From Planobispora longispora (GTDB lineage Bacteria; Actinomycetota; Actinomycetes; Streptosporangiales; Streptosporangiaceae): a stretch of DNA of 64,000 nt. Where the stretch lies: the NCBI RefSeq assembly GCF_016863135.1, contig NZ_BOOH01000023.1, positions 124,001 through 188,000 on the forward strand, read 5' to 3'. The position numbers and the translations under genes are program-made. Shown in pieces: positions 33,342 to 41,947 of this stretch (its first letter is position 1; the number at the start of each line of letters is the position of its first letter). The notes below the pieces were generated by a model. The model saw only the letters and a list, made by a program, of their open reading frames with translations. It had not been told where the DNA came from and searched no databases.

Positions 33342-34408
33342 CGATCTCCCTGCACGGCCTGACCAAGGTGTTCCCCGGCGGGGCCCGCGCTCTGGACTCC
33401 CTCGACCTGGACATCGGCGAGGGGGAGTTCTTCGCCCTGCTCGGCCCCTCCGGCTGCGGCAAGACCACGCTGCTGCGCAGCATCGCCGGGCTGGAGACCC
33501 CGTCCTCCGGGACCGTCTCCATCGGCGGCGCCGACGTCACCGCGCTGCCTCCCGGCCGCCGCGACGTCGCCATGGTCTTCCAGGACTACGCCCTCTTCCC
33601 GCACATGGACGTCACCGCCAACATCGCCTACCCGCTGCGCATCCAGAAGGTTCCGCGCTCCCGTCGCGAGGCCGCGGCCGCCGAGGTCGCCGGGCGGCTG
33701 AGCCTGTCGGAGCTGCTCCGCCGCCGCCCGGGACAGCTCTCCGGCGGGCAGCAGCAGCGCGTCGCCCTCGCCCGCGCCATCGCCTGCCGCCCCAAGGTCT
33801 TCCTCTTCGACGAGCCCCTGTCCAACCTCGACGCCCGCCTGCGACTGGAGGCCCGCACCTTCCTCAAGCGCCTGCAGGGCGAGCTCGGCGTCACCACCGT
33901 CTTCGTCACCCACGACCAGGGCGAGGCTCTGGCGCTGGCCCACCGCGTCGCGGTCATGGACGCCGGGCGGATCACCCAGGTCGGCGCCCCCGCCGAGATC
34001 TTCCACCGGCCCGCCACCACCTTCGTCGCCTCCTTCATCGGCTCCACCCCGATGAACCTCCTGCCCGGCAAGGTCGCCGGGGACGCCCTGCACGTCGCCG
34101 GGGCCGTCCTGCCCGCCCCGCCCGGCCTGCCCGACGGCGAGGAGATCGTGTACGGCGTCCGCCCCGAGTACGCCGACCTGTCCGCCGCCCCCCGCGACGA
34201 CGCCTTCCCCGGAACCGTCGCCGTCCTGGAGAACCTCGGCACCTCCACCCTGGTCACGCTGGAGGGCGGCGGGGACGACGGCGACCTGCTCGTCCAGGTG
34301 GTCGTCCCCGAGGGGGAGGAGCCCCCGGCCGGCACGGCCGCCTGGGCCGTGCCCCGGCCGGGCCGGGCCCTGATCTACCACGGCGACCGGCTGATCCACC
34401 CGGCATGA
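33338..34408 (+). CDS. ABC transporter ATPase (MalK/UgpC/PotA type)
   Basis: The protein has 356 residues. Nucleotide-binding motifs are complete: LLGPSGCGKTT (Walker A), the Q-loop FQDYALFPHM, the signature LSGGQQQRVALARAI and Walker B KVFLFDEPLSNLDA, followed by the switch His in FVTHDQGEAL. The C-terminal 120 residues form the TOBE regulatory domain found in MalK-type proteins. GTG at 33338 overlaps the permease stop; the frame is open far upstream but only this start fits. Dedicated ATPases inside CUT1 operons are less common in actinobacteria, where a shared MsiK often serves several importers, so this transporter appears self-sufficient. Confidence 0.94.
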   Translation: MTISLHGLTKVFPGGARALDSLDLDIGEGEFFALLGPSGCGKTTLLRSIAGLETPSSGTVSIGGADVTALPPGRRDVAMVFQDYALFPHMDVTANIAYPLRIQKVPRSRREAAAAEVAGRLSLSELLRRRPGQLSGGQQQRVALARAIACRPKVFLFDEPLSNLDARLRLEARTFLKRLQGELGVTTVFVTHDQGEALALAHRVAVMDAGRITQVGAPAEIFHRPATTFVASFIGSTPMNLLPGKVAGDALHVAGAVLPAPPGLPDGEEIVYGVRPEYADLSAAPRDDAFPGTVAVLENLGTSTLVTLEGGGDDGDLLVQVVVPEGEEPPAGTAAWAVPRPGRALIYHGDRLIHPA

Positions 34409-34484
34409 ACACCGCGGTCCGCGGACGGGGACGCCGGTGCGGGAGCGGGGACCTCGGACAGGAGCAGGGGATGGGGGCACCGGA

Positions 34485-35714
34485 ATGAGAGCGCTGCGCC
34501 GTACCGGCCACTGGACCGTCGCCGACCGCGCCGCCGGCCCGGTCCGCGGCGTCCCGTTCGAGCTGCCCGCCGACGCCCGCGCCTTCACCGTCCGCCTCGC
34601 CTACGACCGCTCGGCGGGCGTGCTCGACCTGGGCTGCCTCGGCCCGCGGGGATTCCGCGGCTGGTCCGGCGGGGCCCGCTCCGAGTACACGCTCACCCCG
34701 GGCTGGGCCACCCCCGGCTACCTGCCCGGCGAGCCCGAGCCCGGCGTGTGGCACGTCCTGCTCGGCCTGTACCGGATCCCGCCCGAGGGCCTGCCGTACC
34801 GGCTGCGGATCATCCCGCACCTGTCCCCGCCCGCCGTCCCCCCGCCGCTCCGGCGCGGCCTGCGTCCCCCTCCCCCGCCCCGCGAGCCCGCCGCCACCCG
34901 GCGCGGCCTGCCCTCCCTCGGGGGCCTGCGCTGGCTCGCCGGCGACCTGCACGCCCACACCGTGCACTCCGACGGCTCCCTCACCGTCGCCGAGCTGGCC
35001 TGCCTGGCCGCCGACCGGGGCCTGGACTTCCTCGCCGTCACCGACCACAACACCGTCAGCCACCACGCCGAGCTGCCCGCCGCGGCCGCCTACGCCGCCA
35101 TCTCCCTCCTGCCCGGCCAGGAGATCACCACCGATCTCGGCCACGCCAACGCCTTCGGCGACCTCGGCTGGATCGACTTCCGCGAGCCGCCCGGCGTGTG
35201 GGCGGCCGCCGTACGGGAGAGGGGTGGAGTGATGTCGATCAACCACCCCGTCGCCGCCGACTGCGCCTGGCGCCATCCCACGCTCGGCACGGACGTGCGG
35301 TCGCCGGTCGTCGAGACCTGGCACTGGAGCTGGCTGGACCGCTCCTGGGGCGCCCCGCTGGCCTGGACCCAGGCGTGGACCGCCGCCCCCATCATGATCG
35401 GCGGCAGCGACTACCACCGGCCCGAGGAGGGACACCCCCCGGGCGAGCCGACCACCTGGATCCTCGGCGGCGACACCCCCGGCGGGATCCTCGACGGGAT
35501 CCGCGCCGGGGCCACCTCCGTCTCCGCCGCGCCCGGCGGGCCGCTCCTGCTGCGCCACGGCGACGACTTCCTCGTCCTGGACGCCGACGGCCTCCTGCTG
35601 TGGGGCCCCGACACCCGCCGGGTGATCGTCGGCGACCGGGTCGTCCTGCCCGCCCGGCCGGGCCCCCACCGGCTGGAGACCTTCCGCAACGAGGTGATGG
35701 CCCTGTGCAGCTGA
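34485..35714 (+). CDS. CehA/McbA-type PHP-domain metallohydrolase
   Basis: The protein has 409 residues. An N-terminal beta-rich domain (residues 1-115, with WHVLLGLYRIP) and a Pro-rich linker (about 120-140) precede a PHP domain with metal ligands in GDLHAHTVHSDGS, VTDHNT, GQEITT, INHPVAADC and GGSDYHRPEE. PHP proteins of the CehA/McbA group are metal-dependent phosphoesterases, and some hydrolyse carbamates. ATG at 34485 is chosen by the start of the conserved domain. In this sugar operon it may remove a phosphate or phosphodiester from the imported glycan before the mannosidase acts; this is inference. It is followed by an oxidoreductase gene at 20 bp. Confidence 0.85.
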   Translation: MRALRRTGHWTVADRAAGPVRGVPFELPADARAFTVRLAYDRSAGVLDLGCLGPRGFRGWSGGARSEYTLTPGWATPGYLPGEPEPGVWHVLLGLYRIPPEGLPYRLRIIPHLSPPAVPPPLRRGLRPPPPPREPAATRRGLPSLGGLRWLAGDLHAHTVHSDGSLTVAELACLAADRGLDFLAVTDHNTVSHHAELPAAAAYAAISLLPGQEITTDLGHANAFGDLGWIDFREPPGVWAAAVRERGGVMSINHPVAADCAWRHPTLGTDVRSPVVETWHWSWLDRSWGAPLAWTQAWTAAPIMIGGSDYHRPEEGHPPGEPTTWILGGDTPGGILDGIRAGATSVSAAPGGPLLLRHGDDFLVLDADGLLLWGPDTRRVIVGDRVVLPARPGPHRLETFRNEVMALCS

Positions 35715-35734
35715 CCCCCGGCGCCGAGGTCCCG

Positions 35735-36817
35735 GTGAACGTCGCGATCGCCGGGCTCGGCGTGGCCGCGCAGGTGATGTACCTGCCGCTGCTGGCCAGG
35801 CGGCCGGAGCTGTTCCGCGTCACGGCCGTCTGCGACCTCGACCCCGAACAGGTCGGCCGGGTGGCCCGGCGCACCGGCGCCCGTCCCTTCTCCGATCCGC
35901 ACGCCATGCTCGACGCCGGCGGGTTCGACGCCCTCATCGTGCTCACCGCCGGAACCCACGGCGGGATCGTCGCCGCCGCGCTCGCCGCCGGACACGCCGT
36001 CCTGTGCGAGAAACCCCTCGCCTACAGCCGCGCCGAGGTGAGCGCGCTGCAGAACCGGGACCGCCTCATGGTCGGCTACATGAAGCAGTACGACCCCGCC
36101 GTCCGGCGCGCCGCCGCCCTCCTCGGCGGGCACGCCGTCCGCCACCTCGACGTCACCGTCCTGCACCCCGCCGGCGAGGCCCAGCTCGCCTTCGCCCGCG
36201 TCCGCCCCTCCCGGCCCGGCCCGCAGGCCCTGGAGCCCTGGCTGCGCGCCGACGAGCGGGCCCTGGACGCCGCCCTCGGCCCCGCCTCCCCCGCACCCTG
36301 GCGGTCCCTCTACGCGAACGTCGTCCTCGGCAGCCTCTGCCACGACCTGGCCCTCATGCGGACCTTCAGCGGCCCGCCCGCCACCGTCGAGCACGCCGCC
36401 GTCTGGGACGGTCCCTCCGTCGAGGTCTCCGGCGCGCTGGAACACGGCCGGTACGGCCTGCGCTGGCACTACCTGCCCGGCCACCCCGCCTACCGCGAGA
36501 CCGTCGCCGTCCACCACGAGGAAGGCTCCCTGGAGCTCGTCTTCCCCTCCCCCTACCTGATGAACGCCCCCACCGTCCTGACCGCCGCCTCCCGGTCCGG
36601 AACCACCGAGGTGCGGGCCGCGCACCTCGACGTGACGGAGGCGTTCGAGCTCCAGCTGGAGGCCTTCCACGCGCTGGTCACGGAGGGCGCGCCCCCGCTC
36701 ACCGGACTCGACGGCGCCCTCGCCGATATCGTGACAGCGCAGCGGATCATCGCGGCGGCCGCCGGAGACGCCATCGGAGGCGAGGCCAATGAGGCACACC
36801 AGTCACACGACGCCTGA
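35735..36817 (+). CDS. Gfo/Idh/MocA family oxidoreductase
   Basis: The protein has 360 residues. An N-terminal Rossmann domain begins VNVAIAGLGVAAQVMYLPLL and is followed by the family motif HAVLCEKPLAYS, where the Glu-Lys-Pro turn carries the catalytic Lys, and MVGYMKQYDPAVRRA. The C-terminal domain is the usual open beta-sheet. These NAD(P)-dependent enzymes oxidise or reduce hydroxyl groups of sugars, inositols and glycosides, and some split glycosides through redox steps. GTG at 35735 has GAGGT just upstream. It overlaps the start of the mannosidase gene by 29 bases, so the two are coupled. The substrate in this operon is unknown. Confidence 0.88.
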   Translation: MNVAIAGLGVAAQVMYLPLLARRPELFRVTAVCDLDPEQVGRVARRTGARPFSDPHAMLDAGGFDALIVLTAGTHGGIVAAALAAGHAVLCEKPLAYSRAEVSALQNRDRLMVGYMKQYDPAVRRAAALLGGHAVRHLDVTVLHPAGEAQLAFARVRPSRPGPQALEPWLRADERALDAALGPASPAPWRSLYANVVLGSLCHDLALMRTFSGPPATVEHAAVWDGPSVEVSGALEHGRYGLRWHYLPGHPAYRETVAVHHEEGSLELVFPSPYLMNAPTVLTAASRSGTTEVRAAHLDVTEAFELQLEAFHALVTEGAPPLTGLDGALADIVTAQRIIAAAAGDAIGGEANEAHQSHDA

Positions 36818-39671
36818 CCCCGCCGGGCACGCCCCCGGCCCGGAGATCGTCGTCGTCCCGCACACCCACTGGGACCGCGAGTGGTACCTGCCGTTCCAGC
36901 GCTTCCGCCTCGGCCTGGTCCGCATGCTCGACGAGGTCCTCGACACCATGGCCGCCGACCCCGGCTACCGCTTCACCATGGACGGCCAGCTCGCCGCCCT
37001 GGAGGACTATCTGGAGATCCGCCCCGAACGGCTCCCCCAGGTCACGGCCCTGGTCACCGAGGGCCGCCTGGCCGCCGGCCCGTGGCTCATCCTCGCCGAC
37101 GAGTTCCTGTGCTCCGGCGAGACCCTCATCCGCAACCTGGAGTACGGCGTCCGCGGCGCCGACGCCCTGGGCGGCGCGATGCGCGTCGGCTACCTGCCCG
37201 ACCAGTTCGGCCACTGCGCCCAGATGCCGCAGATCCTCCGCCAGGCCGGGTTCGAGCACGCCTGCCTGTGGCGCGGCGTGCCCGCCCGGCTCGACCGGGA
37301 CGCCTTCGCCTGGGTCGGCGCCGACGGCACCGCTATCCGCACCCAGTACCTGCCCGGCGGGTACGGCAACGCCGTCGCCCTGTTCAGCGGCCCCGCCGAG
37401 GCCCTGCCCGACCGGCTCGCCGCCTTCACCGAGACCCTGCGCCCCTGGCACCCCGACGGCCCCCTGCTGGCCATGTACGGCGCCGACCACACCGCCCCGG
37501 CCGCCGACATCACCGCCGCAGGGCTCCGCCTGGCCACCCTCGGCGAGTACGTCACCGCGCAGGACCCGTCCACCGCCGGCCTGCCCGCCCTCACCGGCGA
37601 GCTGCGCTCCCACGCCCGCGCCAACATCCTGCCCGGCGTCATCTCCGCCCGCGTCCCCGCCAAACGGGCCATGGCCCACGCCGAACGCGTCGTCACCCGC
37701 TACGCCGAGCCCCTGGCCGCCCGCTGGCTGCCCGGCGACACCGCCGCCGCCAGACTCCTCGACCTGGCCTGGCGCCGCCTGATCGCCTGCAGCGGCCACG
37801 ACTCCATCACCGGCTGCGGCGCCGACGACACCGCCCAGCAGGTCGCCGCCCGCATCGCCGAGGCCGGGCAGATCGGCCAGGCCGTCGTCGACATGGTCGG
37901 CGCCTCCCTCGCCGCGCAGGCCCCACGCGACCACATCGTCGTGGTCAACCCCTCCCCCGTCGCCCGGACCGCCCTCGTCCTCGCCGACCTCCCCGAGAGC
38001 CGCGCCCGCCTGCTCGCCCCCGGCGGCGAACCGGTGCCGCTGCAGCGGCTCGAACTGGCCCCCACCCTCCTCGACGAGACCGTCATGGACGACCTCACCC
38101 GCCTCCTCGGCCGCGTGCACGAGCGCGAGCTGTTCGGCCTCCAGATCGTCTCCTGGAGCGCTCCCGGGCCCGCCTCCGACGCGCCCCCGGACGCCTCCGC
38201 GACCTTCGCCGAGGGCGCCGTCCCGGGCATCCCCGCGACCTTCAGCATCGTGGTCGGCCGCCACGCCACCACCGGCTACGACTACGCCGACCTGCGCCGC
38301 GCCGTCCTGGAGGCCGCCGCCTCCCGGCCCGGCCCGTGGCTGGTGCAGACCCTCGCCGAGCCCGTCGTCACCGTCGCCGCCCGGGTCACCGTCCCCCCGC
38401 TCGGCCGCACCGTGCTCGCCTCCGCGCCCTGGACCGCCGCCGGAACGCCGGAACCGGCTGAGAACGCCGCCTCCCCCGGGGACACCGGAAACGCCGACGA
38501 CCTCCCCTCCACGCTCACCGGGGACACCGCACCGGCCGCCGGGGGCGCCGTCCTCGACAACGGCCTGCTCCGGGTCACCGTCGCCCCCGACGGCTCCCTC
38601 TCGCTCCGCTCCGGCGGGAGCGAGGTCCACGGGGTCGGCCGCGTCGTCGACGGCGGCGACGCCGGGGACACCTACAACCACGCGCCGCCCCGCCACGACG
38701 TCCTCGCCGACGCCCCGTCCTCCGTCGAGATCGAGAGCGTGTACGCGGGCCCCCTGGTCTCGGTGCTGGAGATCCGCCGCACCTACGACTGGCCGGTCGA
38801 ATCCTCCGAGGACGGCCGCGCCGCCACCACCGAGACCGTCGCCGTCACCACCCGCGCCGAGCTCCGCGCGGGCGAGCCGTACCTGCGGCTGGAGACCTCC
38901 TTCGACAACCGCACCCGCGACCACCGCGTCCGCTGGCACGCGCCCCTCCCCCGGGCCGCCGCGGAGTCCTTCGCCGAAGGGCAGCTCGCGGTCGTGCGGC
39001 GCGGCCTGACCGCCGAGGGCGGCTGCGGCGAGAAGCCCCTGCCCACCTACCCCGCCGAGGGCTTCGTGGCCGCCGGAGGACTCGCCGTCCTCCTCGACCA
39101 GGTCACCGAGTACGAGCTGACCGGCGGGGAGCTCGCCCTCACCCTGCTCCGCTCGGTCGGCCACCTGTCCAGGAACCGCAACGCCTACCGCGACGAACCC
39201 GCCGGACCCCAGCTGCCCACCCCGGACGCCCAGTGCCCCGGCCCCACCGGCATGCGCTTCGCCGTCCTCCTGCACGACGGCTCCTGGGACGAGGCGGGCC
39301 TGCCGCGGCTGGCCGAGGAATATCGCCACGAGCTGCTGGCCGTGCCGGGCTCGGGCGGCACGCCCCCCGGCGGAACCGCACCCGCGCCGGCGCGCGCCCA
39401 GGACGCGTCCTCCGGCCCCCCGGACGCCCCCCTGGAGGTCGAGGGCACCGGCGTGCTCCTCACCGCCCTGCGGGAACGCGACGGCGCCCTGGAGCTCCGT
39501 GTCGTCGCCGAGCACCCCGCCGCCACCGAGGCCGTCGTCCGCGGCCCCTTCACCGCCGCCCGCCGCGCCGGAATCCTCGGCACGGCGGGCGAGCGGCTGG
39601 AGATCACCGGCGGCGCCGTACGGCTGCCGCTGCGCCCCTTCGAGATCGCGACCGTCCATCTGACGCGCTGA
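36789..39671 (+). CDS. GH38 family alpha-mannosidase
   Basis: The protein has 960 residues. The metal motif HTHWDREW (His27 and Asp29), YLPDQFGHCAQMPQIL (nucleophile Asp138) and the later zinc ligand in CSGHDSITGCGADD identify glycoside hydrolase family 38, whose members remove terminal alpha-mannose with retention of configuration. A helical middle domain and large beta domains (residues 330-960) follow as usual. There is no signal peptide, so it acts in the cytoplasm on sugar imported by the upstream transporter. A Pro/Ala-rich insert lies near residues 555-590 and another near 855-885. It ends the operon; the region after it carries a hairpin shared with the convergent pup gene. Bacterial GH38 enzymes can also act on mannosylglycerate. 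Confidence 0.94.
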   Translation: MRHTSHTTPDPAGHAPGPEIVVVPHTHWDREWYLPFQRFRLGLVRMLDEVLDTMAADPGYRFTMDGQLAALEDYLEIRPERLPQVTALVTEGRLAAGPWLILADEFLCSGETLIRNLEYGVRGADALGGAMRVGYLPDQFGHCAQMPQILRQAGFEHACLWRGVPARLDRDAFAWVGADGTAIRTQYLPGGYGNAVALFSGPAEALPDRLAAFTETLRPWHPDGPLLAMYGADHTAPAADITAAGLRLATLGEYVTAQDPSTAGLPALTGELRSHARANILPGVISARVPAKRAMAHAERVVTRYAEPLAARWLPGDTAAARLLDLAWRRLIACSGHDSITGCGADDTAQQVAARIAEAGQIGQAVVDMVGASLAAQAPRDHIVVVNPSPVARTALVLADLPESRARLLAPGGEPVPLQRLELAPTLLDETVMDDLTRLLGRVHERELFGLQIVSWSAPGPASDAPPDASATFAEGAVPGIPATFSIVVGRHATTGYDYADLRRAVLEAAASRPGPWLVQTLAEPVVTVAARVTVPPLGRTVLASAPWTAAGTPEPAENAASPGDTGNADDLPSTLTGDTAPAAGGAVLDNGLLRVTVAPDGSLSLRSGGSEVHGVGRVVDGGDAGDTYNHAPPRHDVLADAPSSVEIESVYAGPLVSVLEIRRTYDWPVESSEDGRAATTETVAVTTRAELRAGEPYLRLETSFDNRTRDHRVRWHAPLPRAAAESFAEGQLAVVRRGLTAEGGCGEKPLPTYPAEGFVAAGGLAVLLDQVTEYELTGGELALTLLRSVGHLSRNRNAYRDEPAGPQLPTPDAQCPGPTGMRFAVLLHDGSWDEAGLPRLAEEYRHELLAVPGSGGTPPGGTAPAPARAQDASSGPPDAPLEVEGTGVLLTALRERDGALELRVVAEHPAATEAVVRGPFTAARRAGILGTAGERLEITGGAVRLPLRPFEIATVHLTR

Positions 39672-39979
39672 ACACGGGCCCGGGCGGTTCCGCGGCGTGA
39701 TTTCGCGGCGGCTTCGGACGGCATGACGTCAGGGGATCGCTCCGGACGCCCACGGATTCTCCGTCCGATCAGCTCTTGTCGTTTGAATGCCCATAGAGCA
39801 TGAAGTGAGATTAAATCCATCGTCCGCCGGTGAAAGCGGTCTCGCCGCGATAAAGCAAGACCGCCGGACGATCGCCCATGGCGCCGGAATTCATCGGCAT
39901 GCCTCCACACCCCGGCCCTCGCGGGCCTTCCGCCCTCCGAGTCGTCCGACGGGCCCGCTCGACCCTGCCTGCGCCCTCC
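39672..39979. other. Intergenic region between convergent mannosidase and pup genes
   Basis: These 308 bases include an AT-richer stretch (about 39770-39860) and an imperfect hairpin at 39819-39872. I see no gene. It separates two convergent transcripts. Confidence 0.6.
39819..39872. terminator. Imperfect hairpin between mannosidase operon and pup
   Basis: ATCGTCCGCCGGT (39819-39831) pairs with 39860-39872 at 12 of 13 positions across a 28-nt loop that holds a smaller GCGG/CCGC stem. It probably ends one or both converging transcripts. Confidence 0.4.
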
Positions 39980-40189
39980 TTACTCGCCGCCCTTCTGGAC
40001 GTACGACCTGACGAACTCCTCCGCGTTCTCCTCGAGAACCTCGTCGATCTCGTCCAGGATCGCGTCCACGTCGTCCGTGAGCTTCTCGTGGCGCTCCTGA
40101 ACGTCAGCAGACTCTTCGACCGCGGTCTCCTCGACCTCGCGGTCGGTCCGGCCGGTCTGCTTCTGCCCGCCGGTGTCCTTGCTCGCCAT
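39980..40189 (-). CDS. pup: Prokaryotic ubiquitin-like protein Pup
   Basis: The protein has 69 residues: a disordered, acidic N-terminal half, a helical Arc-binding segment (LTDDVDAILDEIDEVLEEN) and the C-terminus FVRSYVQKGGE. The Gly-Gly-Glu end is the mature form; PafA can ligate it without prior deamidation of Gln by Dop. ATG at 40189 is chosen because GGAGGTG lies just upstream; an in-frame GTG is part of that ribosome site. Pup is normally placed between dop and prcB. Here it keeps the minus orientation but stands alone, about 10 kb from prcB and 12 kb from dop, with a divergent membrane protein gene upstream. No other pup candidate is seen in the window, and the identity is clear from the C-terminal sequence. 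Confidence 0.96.
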   Translation of the reverse strand: MASKDTGGQKQTGRTDREVEETAVEESADVQERHEKLTDDVDAILDEIDEVLEENAEEFVRSYVQKGGE

Positions 40190-40335
40190 ATGTGGCACCT
40201 CCGCCTGGGGGACGTCTGTACTTCATATCTTCCCCGAAGTGGCAGACATTTCGCGCGGATCACCTCGCGATCTTCAGCCGCCTCGGACCCTGCCGCCAGA
40301 CAACCTCCCCCACCGGCTCCGAGGCAAATCCCGCC

Positions 40336-40384
40336 TTGACTAGATAGTAAGACTATCCAATAATTGGCTAGCGCCACTATCCAA
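40336..40384 (+). promoter_or_regulatory. Promoter with operator-like repeats between pup and a divergent membrane protein gene
   Basis: TTGACT (40336-40341) and AATAAT (40359-40364) are spaced 17 bp, a good sigma-70-type promoter for the gene at 40396. Overlapping it are a direct repeat ACTATCCAA (40352-40360 and 40376-40384) and the palindrome CCAATAATTGG (40357-40367). The segment is strikingly AT-rich for this genome and could bind a regulator affecting the divergent pup as well. Confidence 0.5.
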
Positions 40385-40395
40385 ATGGAGGAGTC

Positions 40396-40800
40396 ATGTC
40401 CCCGTCATCCCTGAGCACCGCCGGGGTGCTCCTGATCACCGTGCCCGCCGTCGCCTTCGGCGGGGTCTCGCTGCTCGCGCACATCATGCGCAACATCCCC
40501 GGATACCTCGACAACCCCGTACGGCGGGGCCTGTGGCGGGCCGGGCACGCCCACGCGGGCGTCCTGGTGCTCTTCGCCCTCGTCGCGCTGCTCTACATCG
40601 ACCAGGCCGACCTGTCCGAGGGGATCAAGAGCCTCACCCGGACCCTCATCGTGGCGGCGCCGATCCTGATGCCGCTCGGCTTCTTCCTGTCGGTGGTGCG
40701 CCCTTCGGACACCCGGCCGAGCAAGCTGATCTGGCTGGTCCCGCTGGGCGGGGTCTCCCTGGCCGCCGGGACGCTCCTGCTGGGGATCGGTCTTCTCTGA
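40396..40800 (+). CDS. Small four-helix membrane protein of unknown function
   Basis: The protein has 134 residues with four hydrophobic segments (about residues 6-28, 50-68, 85-103 and 112-134). The loop HIMRNIPGYLDNPVRRGLWRAGHAHAGVLV contains His residues near the second helix (cited as landmarks His52 and His54) that could bind metal or heme. I do not recognise a characterised family. ATG at 40396 has GGAGGAG upstream and a well-spaced promoter at 40336. It is divergent from pup and is followed by the Ser/Thr kinase gene at 40925 with 124 bp between. A transporter-like or signalling role is possible but not supported. Confidence 0.75.
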   Translation: MSPSSLSTAGVLLITVPAVAFGGVSLLAHIMRNIPGYLDNPVRRGLWRAGHAHAGVLVLFALVALLYIDQADLSEGIKSLTRTLIVAAPILMPLGFFLSVVRPSDTRPSKLIWLVPLGGVSLAAGTLLLGIGLL

Positions 40801-40924
40801 CGTGCCGGGGAGCGGCCCCGACCCGGCTTCTTTACAAAGTAGATCTATACCTATCCGGTCCGTTTCACCGATCCGGGGACGACCCGAGTAGGCCTTCGGC
40901 CCCGATTACTGAGATCATGCCCGG

Positions 40925-41719
40925 ATGAGCAGCATCGTCGCCGATCGTTATCAACTCCTCGCTCCCGTGGGCAAGGGCGCGACAGGCGTCGTGTGGCGGG
41001 CCTACGACCAGCTGCTGGAGCGGGATGTGGCGCTCAAGGAGATCGCCCTGCCGCCCGGCCCCGAGGCGTCCCACCGGCGTCGCAAGGTGGTGCGCGAGGC
41101 CCGCATGGCGGCGCGGCTCAGCCACCGGGGCATCGTGACGGTGCACAACCTGGTCGAGGAGCCGGAGCGGCTCTGGATCGTCATGGAGTTCCTGGAGGCG
41201 CTGACGCTGCACGACACGGTGGTGCAGGCCGGCCCGCTCCCGGTCGACCTGGTGGCGAAGCTGGGCCGGCGGCTGCTGGAGGCGTTGCGGCACGCGCACG
41301 ACGGCGGGGTGGTGCACCGGGACATCAAGCCCGCCAACATCATGCTGACCGGCGACCGCGTGGTGCTGGCCGATTTCGGTTTCGCAGCGTTCGAGGGCGC
41401 GGCCACGACGTCGATGCGCGGCACCCCGGCGTTCATCGCGCCGGAGGCGCTGCAGGGGCTGGGCGGGACGCGCGAGGCGGACATGTGGTCGTTCGGGGCG
41501 ACGCTGTACATGGCGGTGGAGGGCAGGACCCCGTTCCGGACGGTGAATTCCATAGCGGCGCTGATAGAGGCGCTGCGCGAGCCTCCGCGGGCGCCGCGCC
41601 GGGCGGGCGTCCTGGAGCCGATCCTGCGGGGACTGCTGCGCAAGGATCCGGCGTCCCGGCTCAGTTCGGCGCGGGCGCACGAGATGCTGATGGATCTGCG
41701 CCGGCACAGCGCCGCCTGA
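40925..41719 (+). CDS. Soluble Ser/Thr protein kinase, catalytic residues intact
   Basis: The protein has 264 residues and is a bare Hanks-type kinase domain without membrane or sensor part. The Gly loop is GKGATG (Gly16, 18, 21), the ATP Lys is Lys38, the helix C Glu is Glu58, the catalytic loop is H131-R-D133-I-K135-P-A-N138, and the metal motif is D150-F-G152, so it should be active. The C-lobe has GTPAFIAPEAL and MWSFGATLY. It phosphorylates unknown partners in the cytoplasm. The next gene encodes a paralogue in which several of these residues are changed. The ATG at 40925 follows a gap with few signals. Together with the downstream GGDEF-EAL gene it forms a plus-strand signalling group. 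Confidence 0.93.
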   Translation: MSSIVADRYQLLAPVGKGATGVVWRAYDQLLERDVALKEIALPPGPEASHRRRKVVREARMAARLSHRGIVTVHNLVEEPERLWIVMEFLEALTLHDTVVQAGPLPVDLVAKLGRRLLEALRHAHDGGVVHRDIKPANIMLTGDRVVLADFGFAAFEGAATTSMRGTPAFIAPEALQGLGGTREADMWSFGATLYMAVEGRTPFRTVNSIAALIEALREPPRAPRRAGVLEPILRGLLRKDPASRLSSARAHEMLMDLRRHSAA

Positions 41720-41947
41720 GACACGGAATGCGCGTTTCGGTCGCTTTATCGCTTCTTTAACGGCGCCCGGAAGCCTGAAAACATCCTTCCGTCAATGTAT
41801 CGCGCGTGTATGCGGTTGAGGCTCATGCGACCGATGCATATGCGACTGAATTGTTATGTGCGCTCTGCGGCATCGGCAGTTGATGCACCGTTCCAGATGA
41901 AAACATGAATCGACGGGGATTCGATCGCTACGCGCGACGGGTGGTTC
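41720..41947. other. AT-rich intergenic region between kinase and pseudokinase genes
   Basis: These 228 bases are clearly lower in GC than the surroundings (for example GAATTGTTATGTGCG and ATGCATATGCGAC). A promoter is likely here, but no -10/-35 pair stands out. No gene is supported. Confidence 0.45.

Noticed and set aside
36747-39659. A 970-codon open frame opposite the mannosidase gene
   Set aside because: It mirrors the mannosidase in the complementary codon phase, is Gly/Val/Ala-rich without recognisable motifs, and is expected in very GC-rich DNA.
39672-39979. Insertion sequence scar beside pup
   Set aside because: No terminal inverted repeats, target-site duplication or transposase remnant could be found by eye.
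40201-40340. tRNA or small RNA gene near pup
   Set aside because: I looked for a cloverleaf or a conserved RNA and saw none; the AT-rich part is better explained as promoter and operator.
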